This document shows positions 1 to 8,596 of a stretch of 64,000 nt of DNA, one piece after another (the first letter of the stretch is position 1; every line of letters starts with the position of its first letter). The notes under the pieces are model-generated. The model did not search any database. It was not told where the DNA came from and worked only from the letters and a program-made list of their open reading frames with translations. Both the position numbers and the translations under genes were made by a program. The DNA is from Phycisphaerae bacterium (GTDB lineage Bacteria; Planctomycetota; Phycisphaerae; UBA1845; Fen-1342), in contig JAUIEC010000004.1 of NCBI GenBank assembly GCA_030428945.1, forward strand, positions 62,001-126,000, in the 5' to 3' direction.

Positions 1-16
1 TCCCCAGAATTGGGGT

Positions 17-2992
17 ATGCCATCCGCCGTCAGCACGCCGACCCCGGAAGCCACCCGAAAACTGCGGGCGGCCCTGCAAGACACGTTCTCGGGAGAACTG
101 CGGTTCGACCGGCTCAGCCGGGCGCTCTACGCCACCGACGCCAGCCTGTACGAAATCGCACCGGTCGGCGTCGCCTGTCCCCGCAGCACGGCCGACGTGG
201 TCGCCCTCGTCCGGGCGGCGGCCGCGAGCGGTATCCCGCTGGTCCCGCGCGGGGCCGGTACGGGGATCTCGGGCGGCGCGGTCGGGGCCGGCCTGCAGGT
301 CGACTTTTCGCGCTTCATGCATTCGATCGAACGCATTGACCCCGCGCGGCGGATCGCCAGGGTGCAGCCCGGGGTCGTGCTGGGCGACCTGAACCGTGCG
401 CTCGCCCCGCACGGACTCGAATTCGGACCCAACGTCGCCACCGCCAGTCGGGCCACGTTCGGCGGCATGATCGCCAACAACTCGTGCGGGTCGCACTCGG
501 TCTACCACGGCCGGACCGTCGACCATGTCGCCGCCCTGACGGTTGTGCTGGCGGACGGCAGCGTCGAAACCTGGCAGCAGCAGCCGACGCCCGAGCTCCA
601 GGACGGAAGCTGGGGCCAGGTTCCGCTCTACTTCCGCGAGCACGGCTGGCCGCGGTTCGAAGGCACCGCCCCGAGCGCCTCCACCCCGCACGGACAGAAC
701 ATCCTGGTGCACCTCGAACGCATCCGGACCGAACTGCACGCCGAGGTCGCCGCCCGCTATCCGCGCGTGCTGCGCCGCAACGGCGGCTACGCCCTCGACC
801 GGCTGTGCGCTTCGGCCGTGCCGAACCCGGCCACGATTCTCTGCGGCAGCGAAGGGACCCTCGGGCTGGTCGTGGCGGCCGACGTGCACCTGGTTCCGCT
901 GCCGCCCGCCCGGGCGCTGGTGGTGCTGCACTTCGACAGTCACCTGGATGCGGTCGCGGCGACACCGGATCTGCTGCGACATGATCCGGCCGCGGTGGAA
1001 CTGGTCGATCAACTGATTCTCGAAGCGGGCGCGCCAGAGGTTCCGGCCGCGACGCGCGACGCGTTCCTGGTCGGCATGCCGGCCGCGATCCTGGTGTGCG
1101 AGTTCTTCGCCTCGGACCAGGCCGCGCTGGAGGCTCGCCTGGGGCAGGTGCTCGCGGACGTGCGGCAGCGCGGGTTCGAGCCGGTCCGGGTGGTGCGGGA
1201 CGCCGGGACGCAGGCGGCGGTCTGGGACATGCGGAACCGCGGCTTCGGCCTGCTGACCTCGCGCCCCGGTGACGATCAGCCGCACGAGTTCATCGAGGAT
1301 GCCGCCGTGGCGCCGGAACGGCTGGCCGATTACATCCGCGACCTGGATGCGGCGATGGCCGAGGAGGGCGTCACCGAAGTCGCGCACTACGCGCACGCGA
1401 GCGTCGGGGTGATTCACGTTCGTCCGGTGCTGAATCTGAAGCGGCCGGCGGGTGCGGTGCAACTGCGGCGGGTGGCCGAGCGGACGCTGGAACTGGTGCT
1501 GCGGTACGGCGGGGCGATGACCGGCGAGCACGGCGACGGCATCGTCCGTTCGGAGTGGCTCGGGCAGCAGTACGGGCCGCGGATCCTGGCCGCGTTCACG
1601 GAGATCAAGCGGGCCTTCGATCCGCTGGGCATCTTCAATCCGAACAAGATCGTCGATCCGCTGCCGATGGATGCCCGCCTGCGGCGCCCGCCGCGCGAGA
1701 CCGGCCTGCCGGTGCGGCCGGTGTTCGACTATGGCGGTCACGCGGGTCCGGGGGCGCTGGCGGGCATGTGCAGCGGGGTCGGGCAGTGCCGCCAGAAGCA
1801 GGTCGGCACGATGTGTCCGTCGTACATGGCGACGCTGGACGAACAGCACACGACCCGGGCGCGGGCCAACGCGCTGCGGGTCGCGCTGGCGGACACGAAA
1901 CTGCTGGACGGACTCGCGGACGATGCGCTCGCCGACGTGATGGATCTCTGCCTGAGCTGCAAGGCCTGCAAGAGCGAATGCCCGACCGGGGTCGACATGG
2001 GCAAGCTCAAGGCCGAGTGGCTGCACGCCCGGCACGCCGTCCGCGGCGCCACGGCCGCGGAGCGCTTCTTCGGCCACGCGGGTGAGACCACGCGCTGGGC
2101 CGGACGGTCGCCGGGGCTGGCGAACTGGCTCGCGGCCCGGCCGCTGGTGCAGGCCGGTCTGGCGCGCTGGTTCGGGCTTGATCGCCGGTTGCCGGCGCCG
2201 GTCTTCGTGGACGAGTCGTTTCAGTCGTGGTGGCGCCAGCGGACGCCGCCGCGCGGCGGTTCGGCCGGGCGGGTGCTGTACCTGGCCGACACGTGGATGA
2301 ACTACCACCAGCCGCAGGTCGGGCGGGCGGCGGTGCGCCTGCTCGAGGCCTTCGGGTTCGAGGTGATCGTGCCGCAACTGGGCTGCTGCGGTCGGCCGCT
2401 GATCGGCAAGGGGTTCCTGGACGAGGCGCGCGACCGGGCCGAGGACAATCTCTGGCGTCTGGAGAAGGTGCTGGGTGACGGGTGGATCGTCGGCAGCGAG
2501 CCGAGTTGCGTGTCGATGCTGCTGGACGAGTACCCGGCCCTGGTTCCCGGCGAACCGGCCCGGCGAATTGCCGGGCGGACGCGGATGGTCGAGTCGCTGC
2601 TGGTCGGGCGTATGGGGGAACTGTCGTCCGGGCCGTTCGAGGCGGTGCCGCCGAAGGAGGTTCTGCTGCACGGGCACTGCCACCAGAAGGCGCTGCTGGG
2701 GACGGCGGACACGATCAACCTGCTGAACGCCGTGCCGGGGATCCGGGCGACGGCGCTGCCGACGGGCTGCTGCGGGATGGCCGGTTCGTTCGGGCACGAG
2801 GCCCGGCATTACGAGGTGGCGCGGGCGGTCGGCGAGGAGCGTCTGTTCCCGGCGGTCCGGGGGCGCGGGTCGGCCGAAGTGGTGGTGACCGGCTTCAGTT
2901 GTCGCGAGCAGATTGCGCATCACACCGATGTGGTTCCGCGGCACGCGCTCGAAGTGGCGGCCGAGGGTCTGGCGGTGCCGGTCGGCGGCTGA
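17..2992 (+). CDS. FAD-linked oxidase fused to Fe-S (CCG) protein, D-lactate/glycolate dehydrogenase type
   Basis: A 991-residue fusion of a GlcD-like flavin dehydrogenase and a GlpC/GlcF-like iron-sulfur subunit. The N-terminal third carries the FAD_binding_4 signature (PRGAGTGISGG, then NNSCGSHSVYHGRTVDH) and is followed by an FAD-oxidase C-terminal region ending in TGEHGDGIVRSEW. The ferredoxin-like part has Cys585, Cys591, Cys600 and a classic cluster at Cys645, 648, 651 and 655. Two CCG modules follow (GCCGRPL and GCCGMAGSFGHE), with a GHCHQK motif between them. Known members oxidise D-lactate, glycolate or D-2-hydroxyglutarate and pass electrons to the quinone pool at the cytoplasmic membrane. 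The substrate cannot be told from sequence. The ATG lies 17 bases into the window, so its promoter is outside. Confidence 0.9.
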   Translation: MPSAVSTPTPEATRKLRAALQDTFSGELRFDRLSRALYATDASLYEIAPVGVACPRSTADVVALVRAAAASGIPLVPRGAGTGISGGAVGAGLQVDFSRFMHSIERIDPARRIARVQPGVVLGDLNRALAPHGLEFGPNVATASRATFGGMIANNSCGSHSVYHGRTVDHVAALTVVLADGSVETWQQQPTPELQDGSWGQVPLYFREHGWPRFEGTAPSASTPHGQNILVHLERIRTELHAEVAARYPRVLRRNGGYALDRLCASAVPNPATILCGSEGTLGLVVAADVHLVPLPPARALVVLHFDSHLDAVAATPDLLRHDPAAVELVDQLILEAGAPEVPAATRDAFLVGMPAAILVCEFFASDQAALEARLGQVLADVRQRGFEPVRVVRDAGTQAAVWDMRNRGFGLLTSRPGDDQPHEFIEDAAVAPERLADYIRDLDAAMAEEGVTEVAHYAHASVGVIHVRPVLNLKRPAGAVQLRRVAERTLELVLRYGGAMTGEHGDGIVRSEWLGQQYGPRILAAFTEIKRAFDPLGIFNPNKIVDPLPMDARLRRPPRETGLPVRPVFDYGGHAGPGALAGMCSGVGQCRQKQVGTMCPSYMATLDEQHTTRARANALRVALADTKLLDGLADDALADVMDLCLSCKACKSECPTGVDMGKLKAEWLHARHAVRGATAAERFFGHAGETTRWAGRSPGLANWLAARPLVQAGLARWFGLDRRLPAPVFVDESFQSWWRQRTPPRGGSAGRVLYLADTWMNYHQPQVGRAAVRLLEAFGFEVIVPQLGCCGRPLIGKGFLDEARDRAEDNLWRLEKVLGDGWIVGSEPSCVSMLLDEYPALVPGEPARRIAGRTRMVESLLVGRMGELSSGPFEAVPPKEVLLHGHCHQKALLGTADTINLLNAVPGIRATALPTGCCGMAGSFGHEARHYEVARAVGEERLFPAVRGRGSAEVVVTGFSCREQIAHHTDVVPRHALEVAAEGLAVPVGG

Positions 2993-3032
2993 ATTCCGGG
3001 CGGGCGCCCCGGCGGACGGGCAGGCGGCGCGG

Positions 3033-3038
3033 TACACT
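3033..3038 (+). promoter_or_regulatory. Possible -10 box (TACACT) upstream of the PilT-like gene
   Basis: TACACT lies 40 bases before the PilT-like start codon and matches five of six consensus -10 positions. No convincing -35 box is visible in the GC-rich sequence upstream, so this is suggestive only. Confidence 0.3.
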
Positions 3039-3078
3039 GGCGGATGACACGCGCACTTCTGCGTGCAGGAGTCGATTC

Positions 3079-4215
3079 ATGCACCAATTGCCGAGTTCGA
3101 TCATTCCCCTGCTCGAGATGATGAAGAAACTGGGGGCCAGCGACCTGCACATGAAGACCGGGCTGCCGCCGGTATACCGGATTGCCGGGGCGCTGCGAAG
3201 GACGGACATTCCGCCGCTGGATCCGGACGGCGAGCAGATCGAAAAGCTGATGCGTGAGATCATGCCCGAGCGGCGGGCGCACCTGTACGACGAGAAGGGC
3301 GCGCTGGACTTCAGCTACCACCTGCCGGACGGGGATCGCTTCCGGATCAACGTGCTGCGGGCGGGCGAACACATGCACGCCGCGGTCCGACGGGTCAACG
3401 CGGTGATTCCCAGCTTCGAGGACCTGCACCTGCCGCCGATCTATCGCAAGGTCGCGCAGGAGGCGCACGAGGGACTCGTGCTCGTGGTCGGCGTCACCGG
3501 CTGCGGCAAGAGCACGACCATGGCGGCGATGCTCGACCACGTCAACGCGACCCGGCCGGTGCACATCATCAGCGTCGAGGACCCGGTCGAGTTCCTGCTG
3601 AAACCCAAGAAGGCGATCATCAGCCAGCGCGAAATCGGGCTCGACCTGGAATCCTTCGCGGACGGGCTCCGCTCGGCCGTGCGGCAGGATCCCGACGTGA
3701 TCTTCGTCGGCGAACTGCGCGACCGCGAGACGATCACCGCCGCGCTGCAGGCGGCCGAGACCGGGCACCTGGTCTTCGGAACGCTGCACACGGCCGACAC
3801 GATGCAGACCCTGACCCGCATTCTCGAATTCTTCTCGCACGACGAGCACGAGTTCATTCGCAGCGCGGTCGCCAACTCGCTCCAGGCGGTCTTCGCCCAG
3901 CGCCTGCTGCCGGCCGCGGATCCGAAGATCTCGCGGGTTCCGGCCACCGAGGTGCTGCTGGGCGAGCCGATCGTGACCGACAAGATCCGCAACGGCGAGG
4001 ACGAGGACCTGCCGGCGGTGATCGCTTCGAACGAAGAGGGCGGGATGCACTCGTTCACGCGTTCGCTGGTGCGGCTGTACAACGAGGAACTGGTCTTCCT
4101 CGACACGGCGATGGAGTACGCCCCGCACCGCGAGCAGCTCGAGAGCGAGATCCGCGGCATCAAGACGACGGCCCAGAGCCTCGTGCACCGCGTGAAACGT
4201 CGCGACGGCGGTTAA
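3079..4215 (+). CDS. PilT/PilU-family twitching-motility ATPase
   Basis: A 378-residue secretion-type hexameric ATPase of the PilT branch, which powers retraction of type IV pili at the inner membrane. An N-terminal PAS-like region carries the SDLHMKTGLPP signature. Walker A is G138-VTGCGKST146, followed by the Asp box (SVEDPVEF), a Walker B with an atypical GELRDRETI form, and the His box GHLVFGTLHT. The reading frame is open far upstream, but the ATG at 3079 has AGGAG eight bases ahead and gives the family's usual length and N-terminus. No other pilus gene is nearby, so it acts with components encoded elsewhere. PilT and PilU cannot be told apart here. Confidence 0.9.
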   Translation: MHQLPSSIIPLLEMMKKLGASDLHMKTGLPPVYRIAGALRRTDIPPLDPDGEQIEKLMREIMPERRAHLYDEKGALDFSYHLPDGDRFRINVLRAGEHMHAAVRRVNAVIPSFEDLHLPPIYRKVAQEAHEGLVLVVGVTGCGKSTTMAAMLDHVNATRPVHIISVEDPVEFLLKPKKAIISQREIGLDLESFADGLRSAVRQDPDVIFVGELRDRETITAALQAAETGHLVFGTLHTADTMQTLTRILEFFSHDEHEFIRSAVANSLQAVFAQRLLPAADPKISRVPATEVLLGEPIVTDKIRNGEDEDLPAVIASNEEGGMHSFTRSLVRLYNEELVFLDTAMEYAPHREQLESEIRGIKTTAQSLVHRVKRRDGG

Positions 4216-4234
4216 TCCCCGCCTCGCCAGCAGC

Positions 4235-4240
4235 TATACT
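4235..4240 (+). promoter_or_regulatory. Probable -10 box (TATACT) for the metalloprotease gene
   Basis: TATACT lies 32 bases upstream of the ATG, and an AGGAGC ribosome binding site sits between them. This is a good -10 match in an otherwise GC-rich spacer. A TTAATC about 17 bases upstream is a weak -35 candidate. Confidence 0.45.
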
Positions 4241-4271
4241 GGTGCGGACCAATCACCAGGAGCTGTAGACG

Positions 4272-6956
4272 ATGTCATTTCTCGCCCTGGTCGCCCTGCA
4301 GGCGGCCGTGCTGAGCGTGTCGGCCGACGCCGACCCGAACGCCCGAGCGCCGCGCCCCGCGGGGCCGGTCCGGCACGCCACCCTTACCATCGACACGCGC
4401 CAGGTCGAGGCGGTCCTGACGCCGGTCCGGATCCTGGCCGCTGACGCGCGGATCGTGCTCGGCCAGCGCGACGGCGCCGATCTGCCGCTGGCTGTCGGGA
4501 CGGATCTGCGGATCTGGCGCGGCACGCTGCCCGCCTTCCCGGACGGACGCGTCTTCCTGGTCGAGGGGCGGCGGACGATCGGCACCGTCGACCTCGGAAC
4601 CGCCGGCGGACGCTTCGTGCTGCGCGCGGGCGAGGGCGGGCTCTCGGCGCGGCCAATGGTCGCGGCGCCGCACGGCCTGCCGGTGCCGCTGTGCGGCGTG
4701 GTCGATGCCGAAACGCAGCCGGTGGTCAGCCGTGGCGCGACCGAACTCGTTCGGCCGGACACGCGTCTGCTGCGGCTGGCGATCGAGACGGACTACGAGC
4801 TGTACAGCCTGTTCGACGACACCGAGGCGGAACTGGCGTACCTGCTGGAGATGTACGCGGCGGTCAGCGAGATCTTCGTGCGTGATGTCAACACGCGGAT
4901 CGAGCTGACCTTCATCCGCCTGTGGACGCAACCGAACGACCGGTTCAACCAGCCCGATCCGCTCGGCATCTTTCGCCAGCACTGGCAGAACAACATGAGC
5001 CAGGTGCCGCGGGACCTGGCCCAGTTCTGCAGCGGGCGGCGGGATCTGCCGTACGGCGGGGTGGCCTACCTGTCGGGCATCTGCAACAGTTCCGGCTACT
5101 CGGTGACGGGCTACAACCTCGGCTTCGTCTACGACCCCGAGCAGGTGCACGGTTACAACCGCGACATCATCATCAACGCGCACGAACTCGGCCACAATTA
5201 CGCGGCCCGGCACGCGCACGACTACGGCTACGACACCTGCGACGAGCCGAGCGGGGCGCCCGAGCGCGGCACGATCATGAGCTATTGCGGGCAGACCCGC
5301 AGCGGCGGGGACGGGAACATCGACCTGCGGTTCGACAGTCGCATCGCCAGCGTGATGCGGAATTACGCGTCGACGACCTGCCTGGCGATTGACTGCGACA
5401 CCGACAGCGTGCCCGACCCGGGGGCCGCCCCGGACGAGAACGGCAACGGCGTGCCGGACGGGTGCGAGGACTGCAACGGCAACGGCGTGCTCGACCCCAA
5501 CGACCTGGCCGGCGGCGGCAGCGTGGACGTTGACCTGGACGAGGTGCCGGACGAGTGCCAGGCGGACTGCAACGGCAACGGCCTGCCGGACCGCTACGAC
5601 ATCGCCTTCGGCCTGGCCGAGGACCTGGACTTCAACGGCGTGCCCGACGGTTGCCAGACCGACTGCGACGGCGACGGGACCGCGGACCTGGTCCAGATGG
5701 AAGGCGACATGCAACTGGACCTGAACCGCAACGCCGTGCTCGATGCCTGCGAGGACTGCGACGGCGACGGCACGCTCGACGACGCGGCCCTGGGCGGGGC
5801 GTACAACGTCTGGATGGGCGTTCACCAGGAGGAACGGATCTACGAGTTCCACGCCCGCAGCGGGGTCAAGGTCACGACCGGCCCGGCGGTCGGCATCGGT
5901 CACACCAACGACCTGCAGATCACGTCCGACGGGCGGATCCTGGTCAGCGACGGGCCGAACGCGCGGATCGTCGAACTCGACGCCGACGGCGCGTTCGTCC
6001 GTGACCTCGTCACTCCCGGCGCGGGCGGCCTGCAGAATCCGAAGGGCATGCTGCTGCGGGACGACGGGACCGTGCTGGTGGTCGACAAGCCCGCCCCGGC
6101 GGTGCGGCGGTACGACCTGGCCAGCGGGGCCTACCTCGGAGAGATGGTGGCCGCGGCGGACCTGGTTGCGCCGTTCGGGATCGCGGCCTCTTCGCGCGGG
6201 ACGTTCTGTGTCAGCGAGCAGGACGGGCGCGTCCTCGAGTTCGACGCGGGCAGCGGCGCCCTGGTCCGCGAACTGGTCACCCTGGGTGACAACGGCGGCC
6301 TGGCGAACCCGCACGGCCTGCTGTTCACGCCGGACGGGCGCCTGCTGGTCTGCAGTCGCGACACTGACCAGGTGCTCGAGTACGACGGCGACAGCGGCGC
6401 GTTTCTGCGGCAGTTCAACAACGGCGGGACGGCCAATCGCCTGACGCTGAATCAACCGTTCGGCATTCGGCTCGGGCCGGACAACGACATCTACGTCAGC
6501 CGCCACGGCGGGCACGACCACAACGACACGGGCGGCGGGCACCTGCACCTGACCGACGCGCGGATCTTTCACTTCGATCTGGAGTCCGGCAACTTCGTGC
6601 GGGCCTTCGTGGTCGGTAACGACAACAGCGTCGGGCCGGCCAACGCGTTCGCGTTCGTTCCCGGGCGGGGGATGGACTGCAACTTCAACCAGATTCCCGA
6701 CAACTGCGAGATTGCCAGCGGGGCGGTGCTGGACCGCAACGGCAACGGCCTGCCCGATTCCTGCGACTGCCTGGGCGATGTGAACGGCGACCTGGTGACC
6801 GATATCTCGGACCTGGCGATCCTGCTGGGGAACTTCGGCCGGAAGCCCGCGGGTCCCGCGGACGGCGACCTGAACGGCGACGGCGGGGTCGACCTCAGCG
6901 ACCTGGCGCTGCTGGTGCAGGCCTACGGCGTTCCGTGCCTGACGCCAGTTCGCTGA
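4272..6956 (+). CDS. Secreted reprolysin-like metalloprotease with TSP3 repeats, beta-propeller and dockerin-like tail
   Basis: An 894-residue exported multidomain protein. It has an N-terminal signal peptide (FLALVALQAAVLSVSA), then a propeptide-like region, then an M12B-type protease domain with zinc motif H304-ELGHNYAARH314 and a Met-turn MSYC at Met336. The glycine usual in HExxHxxGxxH is Ala311. Calcium-binding thrombospondin type 3 repeats follow (DCNGNGVLDP and related, about residues 376-500). Then come NHL/six-bladed propeller repeats (about 515-795) and a dockerin type I-like pair near the C-terminus (DVNGDLVTDISDLAILLGNF and DLNGDGGVDLSDLALLVQAY). The likely role is extracellular proteolysis with calcium-dependent anchoring or display. 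The domain order resembles secreted planctomycete proteins. A good AGGAGC site precedes the ATG. Confidence 0.85.
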   Translation: MSFLALVALQAAVLSVSADADPNARAPRPAGPVRHATLTIDTRQVEAVLTPVRILAADARIVLGQRDGADLPLAVGTDLRIWRGTLPAFPDGRVFLVEGRRTIGTVDLGTAGGRFVLRAGEGGLSARPMVAAPHGLPVPLCGVVDAETQPVVSRGATELVRPDTRLLRLAIETDYELYSLFDDTEAELAYLLEMYAAVSEIFVRDVNTRIELTFIRLWTQPNDRFNQPDPLGIFRQHWQNNMSQVPRDLAQFCSGRRDLPYGGVAYLSGICNSSGYSVTGYNLGFVYDPEQVHGYNRDIIINAHELGHNYAARHAHDYGYDTCDEPSGAPERGTIMSYCGQTRSGGDGNIDLRFDSRIASVMRNYASTTCLAIDCDTDSVPDPGAAPDENGNGVPDGCEDCNGNGVLDPNDLAGGGSVDVDLDEVPDECQADCNGNGLPDRYDIAFGLAEDLDFNGVPDGCQTDCDGDGTADLVQMEGDMQLDLNRNAVLDACEDCDGDGTLDDAALGGAYNVWMGVHQEERIYEFHARSGVKVTTGPAVGIGHTNDLQITSDGRILVSDGPNARIVELDADGAFVRDLVTPGAGGLQNPKGMLLRDDGTVLVVDKPAPAVRRYDLASGAYLGEMVAAADLVAPFGIAASSRGTFCVSEQDGRVLEFDAGSGALVRELVTLGDNGGLANPHGLLFTPDGRLLVCSRDTDQVLEYDGDSGAFLRQFNNGGTANRLTLNQPFGIRLGPDNDIYVSRHGGHDHNDTGGGHLHLTDARIFHFDLESGNFVRAFVVGNDNSVGPANAFAFVPGRGMDCNFNQIPDNCEIASGAVLDRNGNGLPDSCDCLGDVNGDLVTDISDLAILLGNFGRKPAGPADGDLNGDGGVDLSDLALLVQAYGVPCLTPVR

Positions 6957-6976
6957 TGCGGTCGACAGGTGGAAGC

Positions 6977-7019
6977 GTGAAAGGGTGAAAGCGGTTCGGT
7001 TCCGCTCTCACCCGTTCAC
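6977..7019. terminator. Long hairpin between convergent genes (GTGAAAGS repeat type)
   Basis: Two 18-base arms (6977-6994 and 7002-7019) pair at 16 of 18 positions around the loop TTCGGTT. The arms are tandem octamers of the GTGAAAGG/GTGAAAGC type. The hairpin lies between two convergent stop codons, so it could terminate transcription from both sides, although no T-tract follows on either strand. A further TTCACGTTTTCACC stretch extends to about 7035. Confidence 0.55.
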
Positions 7020-7039
7020 ATGTTCACGTTTTCACCGCC

Positions 7040-7723
7040 TCACGGTCCCGGTGTTACGGCGACTTCCGCGCTTTGCAGGAAGAAGACGGTGCCGTCGTCG
7101 ATGCCGTTCAGCATGCTGGGGGCGGTGGTCCGGTCGATCATGATTTCGAGGTCGCCGCCCTGGCGGAAGTCCTGCAGGTCGGCGGCCGTGAAGGTCTGCG
7201 TGCCGGTGTCATCCTGCGGGCCGAACGTCTCGGTCGTCGTGGTTCCGAGCAGTGTCTGCCGCAGGGTGATCGTGACGGTCGCGTCGGTGGCGACCGGCCA
7301 GGTCAGCGTGAAACCGCCCAGCGACGCGTCGCCGCCGTCGGCCGGGGTGGTGATCATCAGCGTGCCGGGCGAGGCGACCGTGTCGCGGAAGACGCCGCGG
7401 GTCGGTTCGCGAACGGCGATGTCGTAGCTGTCGGTCTGCATGACTGCGCCGGTCAGTGTTCCGGTCCGCTGCTCGGTCAGAGCCGTGTCGTTGATTTCGA
7501 CCGACTGCCCGTCCTCGAGCGCCAGCGCCGCCCCGGATCCGCTCCGCAGCGTGGCCGTGATCTCGGCGGTGGTGCCGTCTTCGCGGATCTCGATGGCCAG
7601 ACCGGCCTGGTCCAGCGGGATGCCGGTGACGATGCAGCCGACGGTGGCCGCGATCAGCAGGCCGGCGGCGCTAGGCAGCAATCGTGAGCGTGAATTCCTG
7701 GGTGATCGTGGTCGACGGATCAT
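7040..7723 (-). CDS. Putative lipoprotein, unknown function
   Basis: A 227-residue protein with a basic N-terminus and a lipobox-like LLIAATVGC near residue 30, so it is probably exported and lipid-anchored. The mature part contains beta-rich segments such as TSFLTWPV-like Ig/fibronectin patterns and DGTVFFLQSAEVAV near the end, but I recognise no family. The chosen ATG has AGAGGA eight bases upstream and overlaps the end of the preceding minus-strand lipoprotein gene by 53 bases. A TTG at 7681 is an alternative that would shorten the cytoplasmic leader. The overlap implies co-expression with the He_PIG lipoprotein. Confidence 0.6.
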   Translation of the reverse strand: MIRRPRSPRNSRSRLLPSAAGLLIAATVGCIVTGIPLDQAGLAIEIREDGTTAEITATLRSGSGAALALEDGQSVEINDTALTEQRTGTLTGAVMQTDSYDIAVREPTRGVFRDTVASPGTLMITTPADGGDASLGGFTLTWPVATDATVTITLRQTLLGTTTTETFGPQDDTGTQTFTAADLQDFRQGGDLEIMIDRTTAPSMLNGIDDGTVFFLQSAEVAVTPGP

Positions 7724-8543
7724 CGCTGTCCTCTGCTTGAATCGTGAAGGTGGCTGTTTCGGCCGTCGTCGGCGTACCGCTGATGACGCCGGTGCTGGTG
7801 TTCAGGCTCAGTCCCTCCGGCAGCAGACCGTCGCTGACGGAGAACGTGATCGGCGCCCGCCCGTCCACGGTTTCGATCGTCGCGGTATAGGCCACGTCGA
7901 CCTGTCCGTCTTCGAGCATCGTGGTCTCGAACGCCAGCGGCTGCGGGCGGATCACCAGGGTCAGGTTCGCGATCCGCTGCTGCTGAGGCTGGCCGGAGTC
8001 GGTCACGGTGACCTGCAGGGCGATCGCAGGATTGGCGATCACCGGGGTCCCGGAAATCACGCCGGTGGTGGCGTCGAACGTCAGGCCGGCCGGAAGCCCG
8101 ACCAGGCTGAACGTGAACGGCATGACGCCGCCGGTGGCTGCGATCGGTTCGGAATACGCGACGCCGACCTGGGCGGTGGCCAGCGTGCTGCTGACCGCGA
8201 GGCGTTCGATGATCTCGACGCTGTAGCTCTGTTCGCCGAACCGCGTGAACAGTTGCTGGTCGGAGACCTGGACCGTGAAGGCGAACGTTCCGGCCGCGGT
8301 CGGAAGTCCGCTGAGCAGGCCGCTGTCCTCGTCCAGGGTCAGTCCGGTCGGCAGGCTGCCGCCGGTCAGCGACCAGCGGGCGGCGTCACCGTCCTCGACG
8401 GAAAGCTGCTGCGAATAGGCCCGCAGTTCGACGCCCCGGTCCAGTTCGGTCGGCAGGACGACAAGCGGGGGCAGCGGACAGCCGGTCAATACGATCAGGG
8501 CGGCCGGCAACAGTGCCGCCGCGAGGGCAGAATTCATGCGCAT
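7671..8543 (-). CDS. Lipoprotein with three Ig-like (He_PIG) domains
   Basis: A 290-residue lipoprotein with signal and lipobox LIVLTGC. Three tandem repeats of about 85 residues follow. Each contains the putative-Ig (He_PIG, cadherin-like) signature of the form LPxGLTxDxxTGxISGTP, as in LPAGLTFDATTGVISGTP and LPEGLSLNTSTGVISGTP. Such domains are beta-sandwich adhesion or spacer modules on the cell surface. The frame is open much further upstream, but GAGGAG nine bases before the ATG at 8543 fixes the start; a second ATG lies two codons in. It overlaps the start of the downstream lipoprotein gene, which suggests a two- or three-gene operon with the lipoprotein upstream. Confidence 0.8.
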   Translation of the reverse strand: MRMNSALAAALLPAALIVLTGCPLPPLVVLPTELDRGVELRAYSQQLSVEDGDAARWSLTGGSLPTGLTLDEDSGLLSGLPTAAGTFAFTVQVSDQQLFTRFGEQSYSVEIIERLAVSSTLATAQVGVAYSEPIAATGGVMPFTFSLVGLPAGLTFDATTGVISGTPVIANPAIALQVTVTDSGQPQQQRIANLTLVIRPQPLAFETTMLEDGQVDVAYTATIETVDGRAPITFSVSDGLLPEGLSLNTSTGVISGTPTTAETATFTIQAEDSDDPSTTITQEFTLTIAA

Positions 8544-8596
8544 GCGCCAACACTCCTCTACAACCTGCTGGATCATCGGGGGACCCCGGGTGCGAA

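Noticed and set aside
2482..3078. 199-codon N-terminal extension of the PilT-like protein
   Set aside because: The extension overlaps the oxidoreductase gene, is Arg/Gly-rich shadow sequence, and the ATG at 3079 has a proper ribosome site and family N-terminus.
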